Assembly (NCBI GenBank): GCA_027310565.1
Contig: DAIDAP010000015.1
Span: forward strand, 1 to 64,000
Length of the DNA stretch: 64,000 bases
Origin: Chloroflexota bacterium
Lineage (GTDB): Bacteria; Chloroflexota; Limnocylindria; P2-11E
Direction of reading: 5' to 3'
Each line of letters begins with the position of its first letter. Position 1 is the first letter of the stretch. A program made the position numbers and the translations under genes. Shown in pieces: positions 56,261 through 64,000 of this stretch. The notes under the pieces are model-generated. The model did not search any database. It was not told the DNA's origin and saw only the letters and a program-made list of their open reading frames with translations.

Positions 56261-57397
56261 CTACGCGGGAAGACGACCCGGTGCGAGAACGCCGCGCGGG
56301 TCGAAGCGCCCCTTGAGGCCTCGTGCGATCGCCGGGGGCAGCCGCGGCGTGCCCCACGTGCCGGCGGCGCGCCGCGTCTCGGGCGCCGCGCGCTCGATGA
56401 CGAGGGCGCCGCCCGCCGGCTCGACCAGCTCGCGCAGCGCACGCACGCGCCGCGGGTCGAGCTCGCCGAACAGGTACGCGATCCCGGTGCCCGGATACGC
56501 GAGCAGCGGTCCGCTCTCGCTCGCGAACACCTCGGCCTCGCGGCCCGGACGGAGCGAGAGGCGTGCCGAGCGCGCCGCGCGCAGCGGCAGCGCCGCGATC
56601 GCTCCCCACGCTTCGGCATCCTCCTCGGCGAAGTGGCCGAGGCGGCGCAGCTCGGCCGCGAGGCGGTCGACCGCCGCGACGGACCCGGCGACCCGCACGA
56701 CGAGCCGCGCGCCGGCCGCGTCGATCACGAGCGCGACCGCGTCGAGCGGGAGCCGCGAGGCGTGCAGGACGCCCGCCGACCGCCAGACCTCGGACGGAGC
56801 GCCGGCCAGGGTGAACGAGCGGACCCGCTCCGCCCGAGCGACGAGCTTGAGCGTCACCTCGGTGAGCACGGCGAGCGTGCCGAACGTCCCGCTGTAGAGG
56901 CGCGTGAGGTCGTAGCCGGTCACGTTCTTCACGACGCGGCCGCCGGCGCGCGTCCGGGTGCCGTCGCCGAGCACGGCCTCGCACCCGATGATCCAGTCGC
57001 GCGGGTGCTGGTACCGCAGCCGCGAGGGCCCCGCCGCCGCGCTCGCGATGCTGCCGCCGACGGTCGCCGTCGCGGGATCGCCGACCTCGACCGGCCAGCG
57101 CTGGCCGGCGGCGGCGAGGACGTCGGCGAGCTCGGCGAGCGTCGTGCCGGCGCGGACGGTGCAGACGAGGTCCGCGGGCGCGTGCTCGACGACCCCGCGG
57201 AGCGCGCGCAGGTCGAGCGCGGCGTCGTAGCGCTCGGGGTCGTCGCCGACCTCGATACGCGTGCCGCCGCCCCACACGACGACCGCCTCGCCCGCCTCGT
57301 TCGCGTCGCGGACCGCGGACACGACCGCATCCGTGTCGCCCGCGGCGACCGTGCGCGCGGGCGTGGCGGCGCCGATCGCGCGGGTCGCTAGATCCAC
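56261..57397 (-). CDS. glcE: Glycolate oxidase subunit GlcE (FAD-binding)
   Basis: 378 residues, a short PCMH-type FAD domain: AVVVWGGGTRIEVGD, TATVGGSIASAAAGPSRL and WIIGCEAVLGDGTRTRAGG. The VKNVTGYDLTRLYSGTFGTL motif is diagnostic of GlcE. It then has the reduced C-terminal domain ending RFDPRGVLAPGRL. GTG 57397 overlaps the glcD stop by ten bases. Together with GlcD and GlcF it forms the membrane-associated D-2-hydroxyacid oxidase. Confidence 0.92.
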   Translation of the reverse strand: MDLATRAIGAATPARTVAAGDTDAVVSAVRDANEAGEAVVVWGGGTRIEVGDDPERYDAALDLRALRGVVEHAPADLVCTVRAGTTLAELADVLAAAGQRWPVEVGDPATATVGGSIASAAAGPSRLRYQHPRDWIIGCEAVLGDGTRTRAGGRVVKNVTGYDLTRLYSGTFGTLAVLTEVTLKLVARAERVRSFTLAGAPSEVWRSAGVLHASRLPLDAVALVIDAAGARLVVRVAGSVAAVDRLAAELRRLGHFAEEDAEAWGAIAALPLRAARSARLSLRPGREAEVFASESGPLLAYPGTGIAYLFGELDPRRVRALRELVEPAGGALVIERAAPETRRAAGTWGTPRLPPAIARGLKGRFDPRGVLAPGRLPA

Positions 57398-58830
57398 AGC
57401 CCCTCCGCGAGCGCCTTCTTGATCCGCTCCGTCGGTATCGACGCGCACGCGTCGCCGCCGGGGAAGACCTTGCCCGGGTTCATGCCGCCCTCCGGGTCGA
57501 ACGCCATGCGCGCGCGCTGCATCGCCTCGAGGTCCTCGGGCCCGTACACCCAGAACATGAAGTGGTTCTTCTCGATCCCGATGCCGTGCTCCCCGGAGAG
57601 CGTGCCGCCCGCGTCGATCGCCACCTTGAGGATCTCGCCGCTCGCCTTCATGACCCGCTCGATCGGATCGGTCCGCGCGTCGAAGAGGAGCAGCGGGTGG
57701 AGGTTGCCGTCGCCGATGTGGAACATGTTGGCGACGATGAAGCCGTAGCGGCCGGCGACCCTGTTCACCTGGTCGAGGACGTCCGGCAGCTTCGACCGCG
57801 GGACGACGGCGTCGTGGATGTACGAGTTCGGCTTGATGCGCGCGAGCGCGGGATACCCGAGCTTGCGGGCCTTCCACAGGAGGTCGCGCCGCGCCGCGTC
57901 GGCCGCGACCTGGATGCCGAACGCCCCGGCGGCCTCGCAGATGCGCACGATGTCCTCGGCCGCGGCCGCGGTCTCCTCGCGCAGCCCCTCCAGCTCCACG
58001 AGCAGCAGCGACCCGGCCTCCTCGGAGAGGCGCACGTCGAACGCCTCGTTCACCGCGCGGATCGTGGTGCGGTCGAGCATCTCCATCGCCGCCGGGACGA
58101 TGCCGCGCGCGATGATCGCGCTCGCCGCGCTCGCCCCCGCGCGCACGTCGTGGAAGAGCGCGAGGAACGTGCGCACGTCCTCGGCGATCGGCAGGAGCCG
58201 CAGCCACGCCTTCGTGACGATCCCGAGCGTGCCCTCGCTCCCCACGATGAGCGGGACGCAGTCGTACCCGGGGAGGTCGGGCGCGGGCCCGCCGAACGTC
58301 GCGAGCTCGCCGCTCGGGAGCGCGACCTCGACGCCGAGCACGTGGTTCACGATCGACCCGTAGCGCAGCGCGTGCGGGCCGCCGGCGTTCGTGCCGATGT
58401 TCCCGCCGATGCTCGACACGCGCTGGCTGGCCGGGTCCGGCGCGAAGAACAGGCCGTGCGCGCGCGCCTCCTCGCTGATCGCGAGGTTCGGGACCCCGGG
58501 CTCGACGACGGCCACGCGGCTCACGGGGTCGATCTCGAGGATCCGGCGCAGACGCGAGGTCGAGATCACCAGCGCGTCGCCGCACGCGATCGTCCCGCCC
58601 GAGAGACCGGTGCCCGCGCCGCGCGGGACCACCGCGAGGCCGGCGCGCCGCGCGGCGCGGACGCACGCGGCGACCTCCGCGGCCGTGCCGGGCACGACGA
58701 CCGCGGTCGGCGGCCGTCGATCGAACCCCGCGTCGTACTCGAACACGACCACGTCCTCGGGCCTCCAGAAGACGTGGGGCTCGCCGCAGACCGCGACGAG
58801 CTCGGCGGCGAGCGCGCTCGTGGCGCTCAC
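57388..58830 (-). CDS. glcD: Glycolate/D-lactate oxidase subunit GlcD
   Basis: 480 residues. FAD domain: LAVVPRGAGTGLSGGTIA, DPASQRVSSIGGNIGTNAGG and VGSEGTLGIVT. Oxidase cap: MFHIGDGNLHPLLL and LSGEHGIGIEKNHFM. Ends DPEGGMNPGKVFP. GTG overlaps the moaD/E stop (GTGA). It is the classical GlcD form, unlike the divergent copy at 23686 that lacks a GlcE partner. Confidence 0.93.
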   Translation of the reverse strand: MSATSALAAELVAVCGEPHVFWRPEDVVVFEYDAGFDRRPPTAVVVPGTAAEVAACVRAARRAGLAVVPRGAGTGLSGGTIACGDALVISTSRLRRILEIDPVSRVAVVEPGVPNLAISEEARAHGLFFAPDPASQRVSSIGGNIGTNAGGPHALRYGSIVNHVLGVEVALPSGELATFGGPAPDLPGYDCVPLIVGSEGTLGIVTKAWLRLLPIAEDVRTFLALFHDVRAGASAASAIIARGIVPAAMEMLDRTTIRAVNEAFDVRLSEEAGSLLLVELEGLREETAAAAEDIVRICEAAGAFGIQVAADAARRDLLWKARKLGYPALARIKPNSYIHDAVVPRSKLPDVLDQVNRVAGRYGFIVANMFHIGDGNLHPLLLFDARTDPIERVMKASGEILKVAIDAGGTLSGEHGIGIEKNHFMFWVYGPEDLEAMQRARMAFDPEGGMNPGKVFPGGDACASIPTERIKKALAEGLWI

Positions 58831-59492
58831 GCGTGCTCCTCGATCCAGATCGCCCCGTCGGCGGTGTGCTCCTTCTTCCAGATCGGGACGACCGTCTTGA
58901 GCTCGTCGATCGCCTCGCGCGCCGCGGCGAAGGCCGCGTCGCGGTGCGGCGCCGCGGCGGCGATCACGACCGCCACGTCGCCGACGGCCAGATCGCCGAC
59001 GCGGTGGTGCAGCGCGAGCCGGCACGGCCGGTGGCGCGCCTCGAGCGCCGACGCGATCTGCCGCATCTTCGCCTCGGCCATCTCCGCGTACGCCTCGTAC
59101 TCGAGGTGCGTGACCTCCAGGCCACGGCTGCGGTCGCGCACCGTCCCGAGGAACACGACGATGCCCCCGAAGGCGGAGTCGCGCACGGCCGCGATGGCGT
59201 CGTCGACGACGAGCGGCCGGTCCGAGACGAGGATGCACGTCGCGGTCGTCGCGCCCCCGGAGACCGGTGGGATGAGCGCGACCTCGTCACCGTCGGCGAG
59301 CGGCTCATCGAGCCCGACGTACTCGAGGTTGCGGGCGATCACGAGACGGCGGCCCTCGGCGACGAGCGGGTGCTCCTTCGCGACGCGATCGATCGCGTCC
59401 TTCACGGTCGCTCCCGGCGGGAGCTCGACGTCCATCCGACCGACGCCCGCCGCTTCGCGATACGCGGCGAAGAGACGCACCTGGACGCGCAC
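58827..59492 (-). CDS. Molybdopterin synthase, fused MoaD-MoaE
   Basis: 221 residues. Residues 1-80 are MoaD (RVQVRLFAAYREAAG, ELPPGATVKDAIDRVA, ADGDEVALIPPVSGG), ending in the diglycine at 79-80. The rest is MoaE (GGIVVFLGTVRDRSRG, HRVGDLAVGDVAVVIAAAAP, VPIWKKEHTADGAIWIE). MoaD must expose the Gly-Gly terminus to be thiocarboxylated, so the fusion needs cleavage after G80, as known for mycobacterial MoaX. It leads the glcDEF operon; the cofactor could serve the Mo hydroxylase at 18804. GTG start has a leaderless-type -10. Confidence 0.92.
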   Translation of the reverse strand: MRVQVRLFAAYREAAGVGRMDVELPPGATVKDAIDRVAKEHPLVAEGRRLVIARNLEYVGLDEPLADGDEVALIPPVSGGATTATCILVSDRPLVVDDAIAAVRDSAFGGIVVFLGTVRDRSRGLEVTHLEYEAYAEMAEAKMRQIASALEARHRPCRLALHHRVGDLAVGDVAVVIAAAAPHRDAAFAAAREAIDELKTVVPIWKKEHTADGAIWIEEHA

Positions 59493-59498
59493 GATGCG

Positions 59499-59504
59499 AG
59501 TCTA
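59499..59504 (-). promoter_or_regulatory. Predicted -10 (TAGACT) of the moaD/E-glcDEF operon
   Basis: Minus strand, ends 7 bases before GTG 59492; leaderless six-gene transcript predicted. Confidence 0.5.
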
Positions 59505-59531
59505 GGAGTGCACGCGAGGGCACCGGAGTGC

Positions 59532-59537
59532 CACAAT
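59532..59537 (+). promoter_or_regulatory. Predicted -10 (CACAAT)
   Basis: Ends 11 bases before ATG 59548; short leader predicted. Confidence 0.4.
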
Positions 59538-59547
59538 AGGCACGGGA

Positions 59548-60864
59548 ATGGACCCCGGCTCCGCCTTACCGGCGGCGGTCTTCACGGTCGCCGTCATCCT
59601 GGTGAACGCGTTCTACGTGGCGTCGGAGTACGCGATCGTGCGCGTGCGGAGCACGCAGCTCGAGGAGCTCGCGAGGGGCGGGAGCGCGCGCGCGAGGCTG
59701 GCGCTGCGCATCGCGCGCGACCTGGAGCCGTACATCTCCACCGTGCAGCTGGGCGTGACGCTCGCCTCGCTCGGCATCGGCCTCGTCGGCGAGCCGGCGG
59801 TCGCGAGGCTCCTGGAGCCGCCGCTGGGATGGCTGCGCGCCGCGTCCGAGCCGGCCTTCGGCGTCGTGAGCTTCCTCGTCGCGTTCGCCCTGGTGACCTA
59901 CGCGACGGTCGTCGTGGGCGAGCTCGCGCCGAAGTATCTCGCGATCCACGATCCCCTCGGCTTCGCGCTCTGGTCGGCGTACCCGCTGCACCTGACCTAC
60001 CGGGTCGCGTATCCGTTCATCTGGCTCATGAATCGGAGCGCGGCCGGCGTCGTGCGCGTGCTCGGCGTGAAGCCCACCGAGGACCTCGACGTCCACAGCG
60101 ACGAGGAGCTGAAGATGCTCGTCGCGGCGTCGGCGCGTCAGGGTGTGCTCCAGGAGTCCGAGCGGCTCATCGTGGGCAACGCGCTCGACTTCGCGGACAC
60201 GCTCGCGCGCCAGGTCATGATCCCGCGCACCGAGATCGTCGCGGTGCCCGAGGACCTCGACCTCCCCGGCCTCCTGGCGATGGCGCGCCAGACGCGCTTC
60301 TCGCGGTTCCCGGTCTATCGCGAGGACCTCGACCATGTCGTCGGCGTCATCCACGTGAAGGACCTCGTCGGCATCGACCGCGGCTCGCACGCCATCGCGC
60401 GGGACCTCATGCGACGTGTCACGGCGGTGCCCGAGACGCTGCGCCTCGACCAGGTCCTGGCGGAGCTGCGCCGGCAGGGCGCCAGCCTCGCCATCGTCAT
60501 CGACGAGTTCGGCGGAACGGCCGGCCTCGTCACGCTCGAGGACGTCATCGAGGAGCTCGTCGGCGAGGTGCGCGACGAGTTCGAGCGCGGCGAAGCCCAG
60601 CGCATCAGGGAGGAGGCGCCCGGGACGTTCGTGGTCGACGGCCTCGTGTCGCTCGACGACCTGCGCGACCGGCTGGGGCTGGGTCTCTCCGCGGAGCCCT
60701 ACGACACCGTGGGCGGCATGGTGTTCGGCCGGCTCGGCCGTGTGGCGAAGGTCGGCGACCACGTGGACGTCGAGGGCTACCGGTTCACCGTGAGCGCCGT
60801 CGACGGCAGGCGCGTCTCGCAGATCCGCATGCAGCGGCTCAAGCCGCCGCGACGGGCGGCCTGA
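59548..60864 (+). CDS. CNNM/CorC (hemolysin C-like) membrane transporter-type protein
   Basis: 438 residues. The DUF21 membrane domain spans about 1-190 (NAFYVASEYAIVRVRSTQLEEL, TYATVVVGELAPKYLAI). Two CBS domains follow (PRTEIVAVPEDLDLPGLL; VTAVPETLRLDQVLAELRRQG, IDEFGGTAGLVTLEDVIEELVG). A C-terminal CorC_HlyC domain closes it (VGGMVFGRLGRVAKVGDHV). CNNM/CorC proteins export or sense magnesium and cobalt. Confidence 0.93.
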   Translation: MDPGSALPAAVFTVAVILVNAFYVASEYAIVRVRSTQLEELARGGSARARLALRIARDLEPYISTVQLGVTLASLGIGLVGEPAVARLLEPPLGWLRAASEPAFGVVSFLVAFALVTYATVVVGELAPKYLAIHDPLGFALWSAYPLHLTYRVAYPFIWLMNRSAAGVVRVLGVKPTEDLDVHSDEELKMLVAASARQGVLQESERLIVGNALDFADTLARQVMIPRTEIVAVPEDLDLPGLLAMARQTRFSRFPVYREDLDHVVGVIHVKDLVGIDRGSHAIARDLMRRVTAVPETLRLDQVLAELRRQGASLAIVIDEFGGTAGLVTLEDVIEELVGEVRDEFERGEAQRIREEAPGTFVVDGLVSLDDLRDRLGLGLSAEPYDTVGGMVFGRLGRVAKVGDHVDVEGYRFTVSAVDGRRVSQIRMQRLKPPRRAA

Positions 60865-60940
60865 CCGGAAGCGGTGTGTGACGAGCGGGTAACGAGCGTC
60901 CTCGTCCGGCTGGCACGGCGCATGCCTCATCCGCGGTCCG

Positions 60941-61078
60941 ATGGAGATCCTCAACAGCGACCTCGCCCTCCTCGTCTTCTCGACGATCGGTCTCGCCGTG
61001 ACCACCGTCTCGATCGTGGTCGATACGCGCGATCAGAAGGAGCGCGTCGCGACCCAGAAGGTGCGGGTCGAGGGCTAG
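60941..61078 (+). CDS. Small single-span membrane protein
   Basis: 45 residues beginning MEILNSDLALLVFSTIGLAV, one hydrophobic helix then a charged tail (DTRDQKERVATQKVRVEG). Its TAG stop shares the CTAG palindrome with the stop of the minus-strand 58-residue gene. Upstream promoter unclear. Confidence 0.5.
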   Translation: MEILNSDLALLVFSTIGLAVTTVSIVVDTRDQKERVATQKVRVEG

Positions 61079-61251
61079 CCGCCGAAGAGGCCGCGCACCG
61101 CGCCGACGAGCTCGCCGAACCGCGCCGCCCAGAACGCCTGCGCGCGCGGGTCGAGGAGCACGAAGAGACCCGTCGCCGCCGCCGTCGCGAGCAGCGTCGT
61201 CCCGAGGAACGAGACGACGCTCGCGCGCGGGTCGAGGCGCCGATCTTTCAC
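61075..61251 (-). CDS. Small membrane protein at the 3' end of the parAB operon
   Basis: 58 residues: a basic start (KDRRLDPRAS), a hydrophobic helix (SFLGTTLLATAAATGLFVLL) and an amphipathic tail ending VRGLFGG. GTG 61251 overlaps the parB stop (GTGA), so it is translated with parB. Tail-to-tail with the 45-residue gene. Function unknown; could tether the segregation system to the membrane, but this is speculation. Confidence 0.55.
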   Translation of the reverse strand: MKDRRLDPRASVVSFLGTTLLATAAATGLFVLLDPRAQAFWAARFGELVGAVRGLFGG

Positions 61252-62198
61252 GCTCGGCCGCTCCGGAGGCGGGCGACCAGGTTGTCCAGACGGGCGCGCG
61301 AGATCGTGAGGAACTTCGCCAGGTTCTGGCGGTCGCCCTCCGGGATGCCCGTCGTCCCATCCTCGCCGATCGCGCGCGACAGCTCGGCGAGAGACTCGTT
61401 CAGCTTGCGCGTCGCGGTGATGAGCGCGTCGTCGCGCAGCGCGGGGATCGCCGGCTCGGGCCGCTCGGGCTTCGCGACGGGGTTGAGGATGCGCTCGACG
61501 CGGTCGTGCAGCTTGATGAGCGTGAGCTGACCCGCGAGCACCTGCTTCGCGAGCGCGCGCCGCCGCCGCTGGTTGTCGAGCTTCATGAGCTCGTACGCGG
61601 CGGAGAGGGTGTCGTAGCGCTGCGCGACCATCTCGCGGACGTCGTCCGGCGCGCCGGACAGGCGCAGCCGGTTCTCCACGTACCCCTTGTCCTTGCCGAG
61701 CTTTCCCGCGAGCTGGCGGATGGAGTACCCGAGCTCGCTCGTCATCTTCTTGTAGATGAAGGCCTCGTCGAGCGGGGAGAGGTCCTCGCGCTGGAGGTTC
61801 TCGATGAGCGCGATCTCGAGCGCGGTGGCGTCGTCGAAGCGCTCGACGATCGCGGGGATGGTGTCGCGACCGGCGAGCTTCGACGCGCGCCAGCGGCGTT
61901 CGCCCGCGATGATCTCGTACCCCTCCGCGGCGGGCCGGACCAGGATGGGCTGGAGCACGCCGTGCTCGCGGATCGACGCCGCCAGCTCCTGCAGCGTCTC
62001 CTCGTGCCAGGTCATGCGCGGCTGGGCGGGGTTCGGCTGGACCTTCTCGAGCGGGATCTCGCGCACCGCCGTCGGCGTGCGCGCCGCGAGAAGGCTGATG
62101 ATCCCGGGAGCGGTCTCCGTCTCCTGCTGGAAGATCCGCGTGCCGGCCCCGCGGAACGACTTCTTCGACGTGGACCGGCTCGGGCTACTTGTGAGCAC
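61248..62198 (-). CDS. parB: Chromosome partitioning protein ParB
   Basis: 316 residues. The ParB/Srx CTPase domain has the signature EIIAGERRWRASKLAG and IENLQREDLSPLDEA. The HTH that binds parS is around YSIRQLAGKLGKDKGYVENRL. A helical linker and dimerisation domain follow. GTG start overlapping parA by 14 bases. The first 35 residues are variable. I see no obvious parS (GTTTCAC-like palindrome) inside the window. Confidence 0.93.
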   Translation of the reverse strand: MLTSSPSRSTSKKSFRGAGTRIFQQETETAPGIISLLAARTPTAVREIPLEKVQPNPAQPRMTWHEETLQELAASIREHGVLQPILVRPAAEGYEIIAGERRWRASKLAGRDTIPAIVERFDDATALEIALIENLQREDLSPLDEAFIYKKMTSELGYSIRQLAGKLGKDKGYVENRLRLSGAPDDVREMVAQRYDTLSAAYELMKLDNQRRRRALAKQVLAGQLTLIKLHDRVERILNPVAKPERPEPAIPALRDDALITATRKLNESLAELSRAIGEDGTTGIPEGDRQNLAKFLTISRARLDNLVARLRSGRA

Positions 62199-62955
62199 CG
62201 ATCACCTCCCTGGCGAGGTCGACGAAGCTCTTCGCTGCGTCGGAGCGCGGCTCGTAATCGGTGATCGGGACGCCGGCCGTCGGCGCCTCCCCGATCTTCA
62301 CGGACTGGCGGATCACGGTCTCGAAGACCTGGTGGTCGCCGAGATCGTGGAGCGAATCGAGCATGTCTCGCGCGAGGATCGTGCGGCTGTCGTAGAACGT
62401 CGGCAGCAGCCCGAGCACCTTCAGGTTCGGGTTCAGCTTCATCTGCACCGTCTTGATGATCTTCAGCAGCGCGGCGACGCCCTTCAGCGCGTAGTACTGG
62501 GTCTGCACCGGGATGATCACGCCGTCGGATGCGACGAGCGCGTTCAGGGTGAGCAGGCCGAGCGTCGGCGGGCAGTCGATGACCACGTACGCGTAGCGCT
62601 GGACGATGTCCGCGCTCAGCTTGTCCCGCAGCGCCATCTCGCGTCCGATCGCGTTGAAGAGCTCGACCTCCGCCGCGGAGAGCTCGAGGGTCGACGGAGC
62701 GACGTCGAGGCTCTTTGTCCTCGTGGGCCGGATGATCGACTCGAGCCGCACGTCCGGGTCGATGAGGACGTTCGCGACGTTCGCCTCGACGGTGTTGATG
62801 TCGACGCCGAGGCCGACGGTGAGGTTGGACTGCGGATCGAGGTCGATGCACAGGACGCGCTTGCCGAGCGACGCGAGCGCGCCACCGAGGTTGATCGCGG
62901 TCGTCGTCTTCCCGACGCCGCCCTTCTGGTTCGCGATCGCGATGACCTTGCCCAC
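62185..62955 (-). CDS. parA: Chromosome partitioning ATPase ParA (Soj)
   Basis: 256 residues, deviant Walker A KGGVGKTT at 11-18, then LCIDLDPQSNLT, YVVIDCPPTLGLLTLNAL and PVQTQYYALKG. Cytoplasmic, binds DNA non-specifically when ATP-bound and moves ParB-parS complexes. GTG 62955 has an AGGAGG ribosome site; TAGCGT at 62985-62990 (minus) gives a leader of about 23 bases. A longer frame to 63060 runs into the tRNA and is rejected. Confidence 0.95.
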   Translation of the reverse strand: MGKVIAIANQKGGVGKTTTAINLGGALASLGKRVLCIDLDPQSNLTVGLGVDINTVEANVANVLIDPDVRLESIIRPTRTKSLDVAPSTLELSAAEVELFNAIGREMALRDKLSADIVQRYAYVVIDCPPTLGLLTLNALVASDGVIIPVQTQYYALKGVAALLKIIKTVQMKLNPNLKVLGLLPTFYDSRTILARDMLDSLHDLGDHQVFETVIRQSVKIGEAPTAGVPITDYEPRSDAAKSFVDLAREVIGAHK

Positions 62956-63034
62956 GCGCTTCCTCCTGTCGCGTCCCCAGAACGACGCTACACGTGCGGA
63001 AGCGGCACGTGGCTCCCCTCGCGACGTCCGTCCG

Positions 63035-63040
63035 TAGCAT
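63035..63040 (+). promoter_or_regulatory. Predicted -10 (TAGCAT) for the tRNA
   Basis: Ends 13 bases before the first base of tRNA(CAU), a good distance for a short 5' leader. Confidence 0.4.
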
Positions 63041-63052
63041 AAGGGCACGGGA

Positions 63053-63124
63053 GGGCCCATAGCTCAAGGGCGAGAGCGGGGGACTCATAATCCCTTGATC
63101 CAGGTTCGAGTCCTGGTGGGCCCA
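63053..63124 (+). tRNA. tRNA with CAT anticodon (Ile2 or elongator Met)
   Basis: Acceptor GGGCCCA/TGGGCCC with discriminator A; D stem GCTC/GAGC; anticodon stem GGGGA/TCCCT with loop CTCATAA; T stem CCAGG/CCTGG with TTCGAGT. The 3' CCA is not encoded. A CAT anticodon occurs in elongator Met and in Ile2 (C34 modified to lysidine). The GC-rich acceptor favours Ile2 weakly. Confidence 0.93.
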
Positions 63125-63173
63125 CCGCCGCGGATCCCATCCGACGACCGCCCCCGCCGCGGCGTGAGGCGGT

Positions 63174-63179
63174 CACAAT
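63174..63179 (+). promoter_or_regulatory. Predicted -10 (CACAAT)
   Basis: Ends 7 bases before GTG 63186 of the threonine dehydratase gene; leaderless transcript predicted. Confidence 0.45.
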
Positions 63180-63185
63180 CCCGGT

Positions 63186-64000
63186 GTGACCGTCTCCCTG
63201 GCGGACGTGGAGGCCGCACGCCCGGTCGTCGCGCCCCACGTGCACCGGACGCCCCTCCTGACCAGCCGCAGCCTCTCCGGGCGCATCGGTACGCCGGCCT
63301 ACCTCAAGGCCGAGAACCTCCAGCGCACCGGCTCGTTCAAGCCGCGCGGGGCCGTCAACGCCGTCGCCGGCCTCTCGAAGGAGGCACGCGCGAAAGGGAT
63401 CGTCACCATGAGCGCCGGGAACGCCGCGGCCGCCATCGCGTACGCGGCCTCCGCCGTGGGGGTGCCCGTGACGGTGGCCATGCCGGAGACCGCGCCGCGG
63501 ATGAAGATCGACGCCACGCGCGGCTACGGGGCCGAGGTCGTCTTCGCGCGCGACGTGACGGCGCTGCGCGCGCTCGTCGGTGAGCTCCAGGAGCGCAGCG
63601 GCGCCCACTTCCTGCACCCCTACGACGACGACGCCATGATCGCCGGGCACGGCACGCTCGCGCTCGAGGTGCTCGACGAGCTGCCCGACGCGGATGTCAT
63701 CGTCGCCGGCGTCGGCGGCGGCGGGCTCATCGCGGGCCTCGCCGTCGGCGCGACCCGCCGGCCGGGCGTCCGGGTCGTCGGGGTCGAGCCCGAGGGCGCC
63801 GCCGCCATGCGTCGCGCGCTCGACGCCGGCCGACCCGTCCCGCTCGACACGGTGCGGACCGTCGCCGACGGTCTCGCGGCGCCGATCGCGGGGACGCGGC
63901 CCCTCGATATCGTGCGGCGTCTCGTCGAGGACGTCGTCCTGGTGCCCGACGAGGTCATCCTCGAGGGGCTGCGCTTCCTCGCGGCGCGCGCGAAGCTCGT
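63186..64000 (+). CDS. ilvA: Threonine/serine dehydratase, 3' end beyond the window
   Basis: At least 271 residues, cut by the window edge. Fold type II PLP enzyme: LKAENLQRTGSFKPRGAVNA holds the Schiff-base Lys, then TMSAGNAAAAIAYAA and the phosphate-binding VAGVGGGGLIAGLA. The canonical SxGNHxQ loop reads SAGNAAAAI here, lacking the His. Without the C-terminus I cannot say whether it carries the ACT regulatory domain of biosynthetic IlvA or is the catabolic TdcB form. Confidence 0.88.
   Translation, partial: MTVSLADVEAARPVVAPHVHRTPLLTSRSLSGRIGTPAYLKAENLQRTGSFKPRGAVNAVAGLSKEARAKGIVTMSAGNAAAAIAYAASAVGVPVTVAMPETAPRMKIDATRGYGAEVVFARDVTALRALVGELQERSGAHFLHPYDDDAMIAGHGTLALEVLDELPDADVIVAGVGGGGLIAGLAVGATRRPGVRVVGVEPEGAAAMRRALDAGRPVPLDTVRTVADGLAAPIAGTRPLDIVRRLVEDVVLVPDEVILEGLRFLAARAKL

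Noticed and set aside
62185..63060. parS sites or replication origin around parAB
   Set aside because: No GTTTCAC-type palindrome, DnaA boxes or dnaA/dnaN seen between 59500 and 64000.
1..64000. CRISPR arrays, rRNA genes, integrons or autonomous insertion sequences
   Set aside because: No direct repeat arrays with spacers, no rRNA sequence and no transposase or integrase motifs were found on either strand.

Overview
The window is very G+C-rich DNA with densely packed, mostly short-spaced genes, GTG/TTG (and apparently CTG) starts, frequent ATGA/GTGA stop-start overlaps, and housekeeping genes (ppdK, dgt, dnaG, rpoD, fabI, lipA, lipB, parA, parB, two tRNAs) mixed with aerobic heterotrophic genes. 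F420-type luciferase-like oxidoreductases, a Holin-X protein, a fused MoaD-MoaE and a dnaG-rpoD operon suggest a high-GC terrabacterium, most likely an aerobic Chloroflexota lineage, with Actinomycetota as the alternative. This placement is inference from gene content. No rRNA, CRISPR array, prophage or autonomous transposon was seen.

Layout. 1-1.1 kb: a MITE-like element and two envelope genes on the minus strand. 1.2-9.6 kb: ppdK, a broken dienelactone hydrolase, dgt, an embedded toxin-antitoxin pair, dnaG and rpoD, closed by a clear terminator. 9.6-13.4 kb: nitroreductase, a second inverted MITE copy, a KamB/NpmA-like 16S rRNA methyltransferase interrupted by an amber codon, an ArsR/CDF metal cassette, tRNA-Asn. 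13.7-20.7 kb: a catabolic operon (FAH hydrolase, UPF0173 hydrolase, aldehyde dehydrogenase, acetolactate-synthase-like enzyme, 2Fe-2S and molybdopterin subunits). 20.7-36.1 kb: mixed genes, including a divergent glcD/glcF pair, a deaminase, fabI with a hairpin over its ribosome binding site, ggt, a class V aminotransferase, a CPBP protease, and two decayed genes. 36.1-43.6 kb: alpha/beta hydrolase and a complete 2-oxoacid dehydrogenase plus lipoylation operon. 43.6-47.6 kb: small conserved genes and a ferredoxin. 47.7-51.9 kb (minus): a three-gene unit of degenerate secretion-type ATPase, MoxR-type AAA ATPase and VWA protein. 52-59.5 kb: amidase and a six-gene minus-strand operon moaD/E-glcD-glcE-glcF-membrane protein-LLM oxidoreductase. 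59.5-64 kb: CNNM/CorC protein, small membrane proteins, parB-parA, tRNA(CAU) and a threonine dehydratase cut by the window end.

Three patterns recur. First, many first-in-operon genes have a TANNNT-like -10 hexamer ending 7-9 bases before the start codon, which predicts leaderless mRNAs; divergent pairs often share one symmetric -10. Second, several genes have no ATG/GTG/TTG where homology demands a start but have a CTG, three times as a CTGA overlap with the upstream stop. Third, both MITE copies sit exactly on CTAG stop codons and regenerate the stop.
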